This document shows positions 23,921 to 27,717 of a stretch of DNA of 27,717 nucleotides, piece after piece. Within the stretch, counting starts at the first letter, position 1, and each line of letters starts with the position of its first letter. The notes under the pieces were generated by a model, which saw nothing but the letters and a program-made list of their open reading frames with translations, searched no databases and was not told the origin of the DNA. The stretch lies in contig CALBSW010000192.1 of assembly GCA_937967465.1 (NCBI GenBank), positions 1 to 27,717 of the forward strand. The letters are read 5' to 3'. Both the position numbers and the translations under genes were made by a program. Origin of the DNA: an uncultured Flavobacteriales bacterium. Its GTDB lineage: Bacteria > Bacteroidota > Bacteroidia > Flavobacteriales_D > Sanyastnellaceae.

Positions 23921-25519
23921 GTGTGGAAGACGGTCACCATCCTGCCCCGCCATGCGCTCACGGCCGATGCCGTGGAGGTGGCCGTCGTGCCTTACACCGG
24001 GCGGATTGACTTCAAGCCAGGGCAATTCATCGTCCTCGAAGTGAAGCTCGACTCGGGGGTGCGACGCAGCCCCTTCTCCATCGTCGCCGCACACGGCCGT
24101 GGGGTCTTGCTTGGTGTCAAGCGCTCGGGACCCGGCGGCATTTCCGACTTCCTGCAGGACCTGAACGCACCGATCAAAGCCAGCATGGCCGGTCCGTTTG
24201 GAGACTTTTCACTGATCGACGGCACCGAGGACCACATCTTCATCGCGGGTGGCAGCGGAATCACCCCGTTCCGCAACCTGTTGGACCCCCTGTTCCAGGC
24301 ACGAAAGGTGCCCACGGTCATCCTCGCCAACCACGATGCAGAGAGCGCGATGTACGGCGCAGACTTCCGGCGGCTCCATGATCAGGGCTTCATCCGGCTG
24401 GTCGAAGTGTTTGGCCGGGACCTCCGCCCCACCATTGAAGCGGAATCCCAACCGGGTGCCGCCCACTACCTCTGTGGTCCTCCGGGCTTGGTCGACGCCG
24501 GAGAGCGCATCCTCGCCGAGCTTGGCGTGCCTGCCCACCTCATCGAGACGGAGAAATACGGCATCTCCGTGCCGCCATCCGGAGCGGCCAATGCCTTCAT
24601 CTGGACTTCCCGCTGGAGGCGCCCGCAACGCATCGAACAAGGTGCGGACAGCACCCTGCTCGACGCGGCGCTCGAGCAAGGCATCCCCCTTCCCCACGCC
24701 TGCGGGGTGGGCGCTTGCGGAGTCTGTCGGGCCAGATTGGAGTCGGGGACGGTTCAATGCGGCCGCGAAGAGCGTGTCGCGGGCGACGACATCCTCACGT
24801 GCATCAGCCAAGCCAGCGGGGACGTGCCCCCGGTGATCCGGCCGCCCAAAGGGGCGCGGTCCGAAGTCGTCAACCTCGCCCTTGTCCTGGCCGCCATCTT
24901 CGTCGGACTCTGGGCCATTCCACCGGCACTTGGCTTCCGCTCCAAGGGCCCGATGAACACCTCCCACGAGAGCCTCTCCTGCGAATCCTGCCACCGCGAG
25001 GCCCCAGGCAGCCTGCGCCAACAGCTGGGGCACAACGCCAACACCCTGTTCGGTTTCCACGAAGCGGACTGGGTTCCCGTGGGCTACAGCGAGGTCGACA
25101 ACCAAGCCTGCCTCGATTGCCACAACCGGCCCAACGACCGGCACCCCGTCTCCCGCTTCATGGAGCTGCGCTACGCGGAGGAACAGGCCAAATGGGGCGT
25201 CCATCAGTGCAAGGGTTGCCATGGGGAACACACCGGAAAACGGGTGGCCAACCTCGAGATCACCTTCTGCCAGTCCTGCCACAGCGACCTCGACGTCCAG
25301 GACGACCCCATTTCTCCGACCCACGCTGCGCTGGCAGCTGAGGGCGAATGGGCCACGTGCATGTCCTGCCACGACTTCCACAGCAACCACAAACGGGACG
25401 TTCCCACCGACAACGAGAACCGCATTCCAACAGCGCTGTTACTCGAGTACATGGACGGCGGGGCTGACCCGTATTCCTCCGAAAAATTCCACACGGCACC
25501 CGAATCCCTGGAACCATGA
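23921..25519 (+). CDS. FAD/NAD(P)H reductase - 2Fe-2S - membrane helix - pentaheme cytochrome c fusion
   Basis: One 532-residue chain combines four redox parts. Residues ~1-100 are the FAD-binding barrel of the ferredoxin-reductase family (RRSPFSIV at 48-55, GPFGDF at 91-96). Residues ~103-215 bind NAD(P)H (GGSGITP at 110-116, CGPPG at 185-189). Residues ~235-300 are a plant-type 2Fe-2S domain with Cys261, Cys266, Cys269 and Cys294. A single membrane helix follows (~316-336). The rest has five heme c motifs: CESCH 354, CLDCH 397, CKGCH 430, CQSCH 450 and CMSCH 480. No signal peptide exists at the N-terminus, so the reductase should stay in the cytoplasm and the hemes lie in the periplasm. The start is GTG; an in-frame TAA lies at 23909-23911. 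The stop overlaps the next gene. The FAD-NAD-2Fe-2S order is that of PaaE-type reductases; fusion to a multiheme c domain is, to my knowledge, unusual. Confidence 0.9.
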   Translation: MWKTVTILPRHALTADAVEVAVVPYTGRIDFKPGQFIVLEVKLDSGVRRSPFSIVAAHGRGVLLGVKRSGPGGISDFLQDLNAPIKASMAGPFGDFSLIDGTEDHIFIAGGSGITPFRNLLDPLFQARKVPTVILANHDAESAMYGADFRRLHDQGFIRLVEVFGRDLRPTIEAESQPGAAHYLCGPPGLVDAGERILAELGVPAHLIETEKYGISVPPSGAANAFIWTSRWRRPQRIEQGADSTLLDAALEQGIPLPHACGVGACGVCRARLESGTVQCGREERVAGDDILTCISQASGDVPPVIRPPKGARSEVVNLALVLAAIFVGLWAIPPALGFRSKGPMNTSHESLSCESCHREAPGSLRQQLGHNANTLFGFHEADWVPVGYSEVDNQACLDCHNRPNDRHPVSRFMELRYAEEQAKWGVHQCKGCHGEHTGKRVANLEITFCQSCHSDLDVQDDPISPTHAALAAEGEWATCMSCHDFHSNHKRDVPTDNENRIPTALLLEYMDGGADPYSSEKFHTAPESLEP

Positions 25520-26355
25520 ATACGGCCAATCGACCTGCCCGTTTTTGGACCCTCACCGTCCTGGCTGGCGCCGCCATATTGACCTACTTGTTCGCCACCG
25601 CACCGGTTCCCTTGGAGCAAGGCGAAGACGCGCGGAACACGCTGTCAACCGCAGAGGCCCTCACCCTCATGGCCCACGAAAATGACGTGACGCGCACCCT
25701 CTTCACCAAGGCCATTGTCGGTGGTGGGAAGAAGCAGGGCCTGCGCTTTGACGAGCGCTGGGCAGACGAAGAGGTCGTGGCGGGGCCCCTGCCTGCCCTG
25801 TTTCTGCGCGGTGTGGCCGACGAGCTCTCCCGCAGCGAAGTGCCCCTGCGCCTGTTTCTCGGATCGGATTTCCCCATCGAGAAGAGCAATGAATTCACCG
25901 GCAAACAGGCGGACATCTTCGCCGCCATGCGCCAGGACACCGCAGCCCACCATTTCCAAGACCCTGCCACTGGCGAATTCGTGAGCATGTTCCCCGACAT
26001 GGCCTCCGCCGGCCCCTGTGTCAGCTGCCACAACGACCACGCCAAGACGAGCAAGACCGACTGGCAGCTCGGCGACATCATGGGGGCCACCACGTGGGCC
26101 TACCCTGAAGACTCCGTGACCACCGACGAGTTCATGGCCATGCTCAAGGCCTACCGCAGTGGTGTGGAAGTCGTGTGGTCCAAGTACCTCGAGGAACTCG
26201 AAGAACTGGCCCCGGATGCGCAACCTTCCATCGGATCCTGCTGGCCGTCCAAGGGACTGTGTTTGCCGAGCCATGCCGTCCTTCGCGACAGCATCGACGA
26301 CCTGGCCGGCCCGAAATTGATGGCCGAGCTCGCCCAGCGCACGACCACCCCGTGA
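25516..26355 (+). CDS. Tll0287-like (DUF3365) membrane-anchored cytochrome c
   Basis: One N-terminal helix (residues ~10-28) anchors this 279-residue periplasmic protein. The body fits the DUF3365/Tll0287-like fold: a helix with TLFTKAIVGGGKKQGLRF, then TGKQADIFAAM, and the heme signature C168-VS-CH172 followed by NDHAKTSKTDWQLGDIMGA, a close match to that family's usual segment after the CxxCH. Near the C-terminus an odd cluster, Cys242, Cys249-L-P-S-His253, looks like a CxxCH whose second Cys is Ser, or a disulfide pair. The start overlaps the previous stop (ATGA at 25516-25519), and the stop overlaps the next start (GTGA). It probably passes electrons from or to the pentaheme domain. Family members elsewhere are sensors or electron carriers. 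Confidence 0.85.
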   Translation: MNTANRPARFWTLTVLAGAAILTYLFATAPVPLEQGEDARNTLSTAEALTLMAHENDVTRTLFTKAIVGGGKKQGLRFDERWADEEVVAGPLPALFLRGVADELSRSEVPLRLFLGSDFPIEKSNEFTGKQADIFAAMRQDTAAHHFQDPATGEFVSMFPDMASAGPCVSCHNDHAKTSKTDWQLGDIMGATTWAYPEDSVTTDEFMAMLKAYRSGVEVVWSKYLEELEELAPDAQPSIGSCWPSKGLCLPSHAVLRDSIDDLAGPKLMAELAQRTTTP

Positions 26356-26810
26356 AAAAAGCCGCCCGCATCCTCGGTTGGATCACTGCCCTGCTACTCA
26401 CCCTGGGCTGGGTGCTGGACGCCCATCTGTGGCCGGTCTTCGAGGTGCAACGCGACGTCCAGTACCGCATGATCAGCGGGTTTGTCCTGTTTGGACTGAT
26501 CCTCTTCCAATGGTCACTGACCCTCGCCCGGATGGTCTTCCAGAAATCCGGAAGCGACTGGGGCCGCTGGGTGGACTGGCACCTCGGCTCCGCACTCGCG
26601 CTGCCCTTTGCCATTCTCGCCCACGGCGTACGTTGGGGTTGGGGGCTGTTGTTCCTGCTGCCGCTGAGCCTCCTTGCCGCAGGACATTTCGGCTCCCTGC
26701 TCGACACCACCGACCGCACGCGCAAGTTCTTGCCATACCACATTGCCTTCAGCGCCCTTGCCTTCGCATTGACCTTGGTTCACCTTTACACCGCGGTGAT
26801 GTACCGCTGA
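26352..26810 (+). CDS. Small membrane protein, likely diheme cytochrome b of ferric-reductase type
   Basis: A 152-residue protein with about five hydrophobic helices (residues ~5-23, 38-61, 76-93, 96-111, 128-149). Two helices carry paired histidines at the same spacing: His77 and His91, His130 and His144, each H-x13-H. In ferric reductases and NADPH oxidases this layout holds two stacked b hemes across the membrane. The start is GTG at 26352, overlapping the previous stop; the open frame upstream of it is an alternative frame of the DUF3365 gene. No homology beyond this motif is recognised, so the cofactor call is inference. It is placed to carry electrons across the inner membrane between the cytoplasmic reductase and the periplasmic cytochromes. 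The porin gene begins eight bases after its stop. Confidence 0.75.
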   Translation: MKKAARILGWITALLLTLGWVLDAHLWPVFEVQRDVQYRMISGFVLFGLILFQWSLTLARMVFQKSGSDWGRWVDWHLGSALALPFAILAHGVRWGWGLLFLLPLSLLAAGHFGSLLDTTDRTRKFLPYHIAFSALAFALTLVHLYTAVMYR

Positions 26811-26818
26811 TTCCGACC

Positions 26819-27717
26819 ATGCCCACACGCTACGCCCTGACCGCCCTGTCCATGCTCCTGATGAGCACGGCGTCCCTTTTCGCACAACAAGACACCACCC
26901 TTCAGCTGGACATGCAGCTGCGGGTGCGTTCCGAATGGCGGGACGGCTACAAGCTGGCCTCCGCCAACACCATCCTGACCCGCGACAACCTGGTCACCGT
27001 CCAACGTGCGCGCCTCGGACTCAAAGGCCGTTGGCGGTCCTTTGACTACAAGCTCGGCGCTCAGGACATCCGAACTTTTGGAGGGCCAACAGGTCAGTCT
27101 CAAGGCACCCTGGGCATCACCGAGGCCTGGTGGTCCACCGAACTGGCCTACGGCATGGTGCTCAAGGTGGGGCGTCAGGAAATCAAATTCGACAACGAGC
27201 GGATCGTGGGCGCCGTGGACTGGTCCAACCCTGGTCGCTTCCTCGATGGCGTCCGCTTGGACCGCCAGAAAGACCGGCCCGACCAGGGCAATTCCACCGC
27301 AGCCCTCACCTGGGACGAGCTCACCAACACGCTGCGCGTGATGCTCTATCACCGGGCCATGGTCGGCCAGGGCAACAAGCTGACCTTCCTGCTGTTCGGC
27401 CAGGACAGCGAGATCGAACCCAGCCTCCTGACCCTGGGCTTCACCACGCGGTTCAAGGTCGGAGACCGCGGCTATGTCGCCACGGAAGCCTACACGCAAC
27501 CTCATGTGGGTGGCGGCTTCTTATTTCCCATCATCAAGTTTGCCAACATGCTCATTGCCGATGTCGGCCGGAAAGGAGAAGGGGGACACGAATGGCAATT
27601 GGGAGTGGATCGCCTCAGCTACAACCAATTCCGGGAGGAGGTCCAATTCCGCCCTTTTCTCGGCACCAACCACCGGCACTACGGATGGATGGACCAATTC
27701 TATGTCGGCACCCAGAC
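26819..27717 (+). CDS. Outer-membrane barrel of the alginate-export type (3' partial)
   Basis: The chain begins with a signal peptide (LTALSMLLMSTASLFA, cleavage before QQD) and runs off the window after 299 codons. Alternating hydrophobic strands and Tyr/Trp/Gly turns indicate a beta-barrel. Segments match the Alginate_exp family outline: RARLGLKGRW, KLGAQDIRTFG, LKVGRQEIKFDNERIVGAVDWSNPGRFLDGVRL. Members are outer-membrane porins for diverse small molecules; the name does not imply alginate here. The ATG lies eight bases after the diheme-b gene, so it is probably in the same operon. It may bring a substrate or electron acceptor to the periplasmic cytochromes, or surround an electron wire; neither is shown. 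Confidence 0.8.
   Translation, partial: MPTRYALTALSMLLMSTASLFAQQDTTLQLDMQLRVRSEWRDGYKLASANTILTRDNLVTVQRARLGLKGRWRSFDYKLGAQDIRTFGGPTGQSQGTLGITEAWWSTELAYGMVLKVGRQEIKFDNERIVGAVDWSNPGRFLDGVRLDRQKDRPDQGNSTAALTWDELTNTLRVMLYHRAMVGQGNKLTFLLFGQDSEIEPSLLTLGFTTRFKVGDRGYVATEAYTQPHVGGGFLFPIIKFANMLIADVGRKGEGGHEWQLGVDRLSYNQFREEVQFRPFLGTNHRHYGWMDQFYVGTQ

Noticed and set aside
23714..24094. N-terminal extension of the ftsH frame
   Set aside because: The extra 127 codons overlap the divergent reductase gene and contain no FtsH family sequence; the ATG at 23713 gives the expected start.

Overview
The window reads as chromosomal DNA from a high-GC member of the Bacteroidota, probably close to the Flavobacteriales. 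This rests on a secreted protein with a type IX secretion C-terminal sorting domain, an OstA-like/LptD protein of the Bacteroidota kind, a DUF6728-like 55-aa membrane protein, an ftsH-DUF2007-cdsA-psd run, start regions with TAnnTTTG-like elements, and few recognisable Shine-Dalgarno sites. Genus cannot be fixed from the sequence. Coding density is very high: no gene-free stretch exceeds about 210 bases. I saw no tRNA, rRNA, insertion sequence or CRISPR array.

Layout. (1) Bases 3-2881 (+): the end of a CsgG/TPR-like protein and two LPP20-like lipoproteins, closed by a strong hairpin terminator at 2905-2930. (2) 2938-4118: a trpG/pabA-type glutamine amidotransferase (-), divergent from ridA (+), then a 55-aa membrane protein. 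(3) 4125-8192 (-): a giant protein joining an OstA-like periplasmic region to LptD. (4) 8215-16442 (+): amidase with SPOR-like tail, MlaD/MCE protein, two Hdr-like iron-sulfur proteins, FabG, a VWA membrane protein and a prohibitin, ended by a terminator at 16471-16500. (5) 23713-16520 (-): ftsH, DUF2007, cdsA, psd, a T9SS-exported Asp-box protein, cinA and rpmB. (6) 23921-27717 (+), divergent from ftsH and cut by the window end: a four-gene redox cassette.

Regions 3 and 4 are largely an envelope-building block: LPS insertion, peptidoglycan hydrolysis, lipid trafficking and fatty-acid synthesis. Region 5 is a housekeeping block for membrane proteolysis and phospholipid synthesis, with one surface protein inserted.

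The most unusual system is region 6. Its first gene encodes one polypeptide with an FAD/NAD(P)H reductase, a plant-type 2Fe-2S domain, one membrane helix and a five-CXXCH multiheme cytochrome c domain. Its partners are a Tll0287-like (DUF3365) monoheme cytochrome, a small membrane protein with two H-x13-H pairs on separate helices (the diheme-b layout of ferric reductases and NADPH oxidases), and an outer-membrane barrel of the alginate-export type. Translationally overlapping starts suggest co-production. I infer a chain from cytoplasmic NAD(P)H through the inner membrane to periplasmic hemes, possibly to an outer-membrane or extracellular acceptor. Direction, substrate and acceptor are not visible in the sequence.
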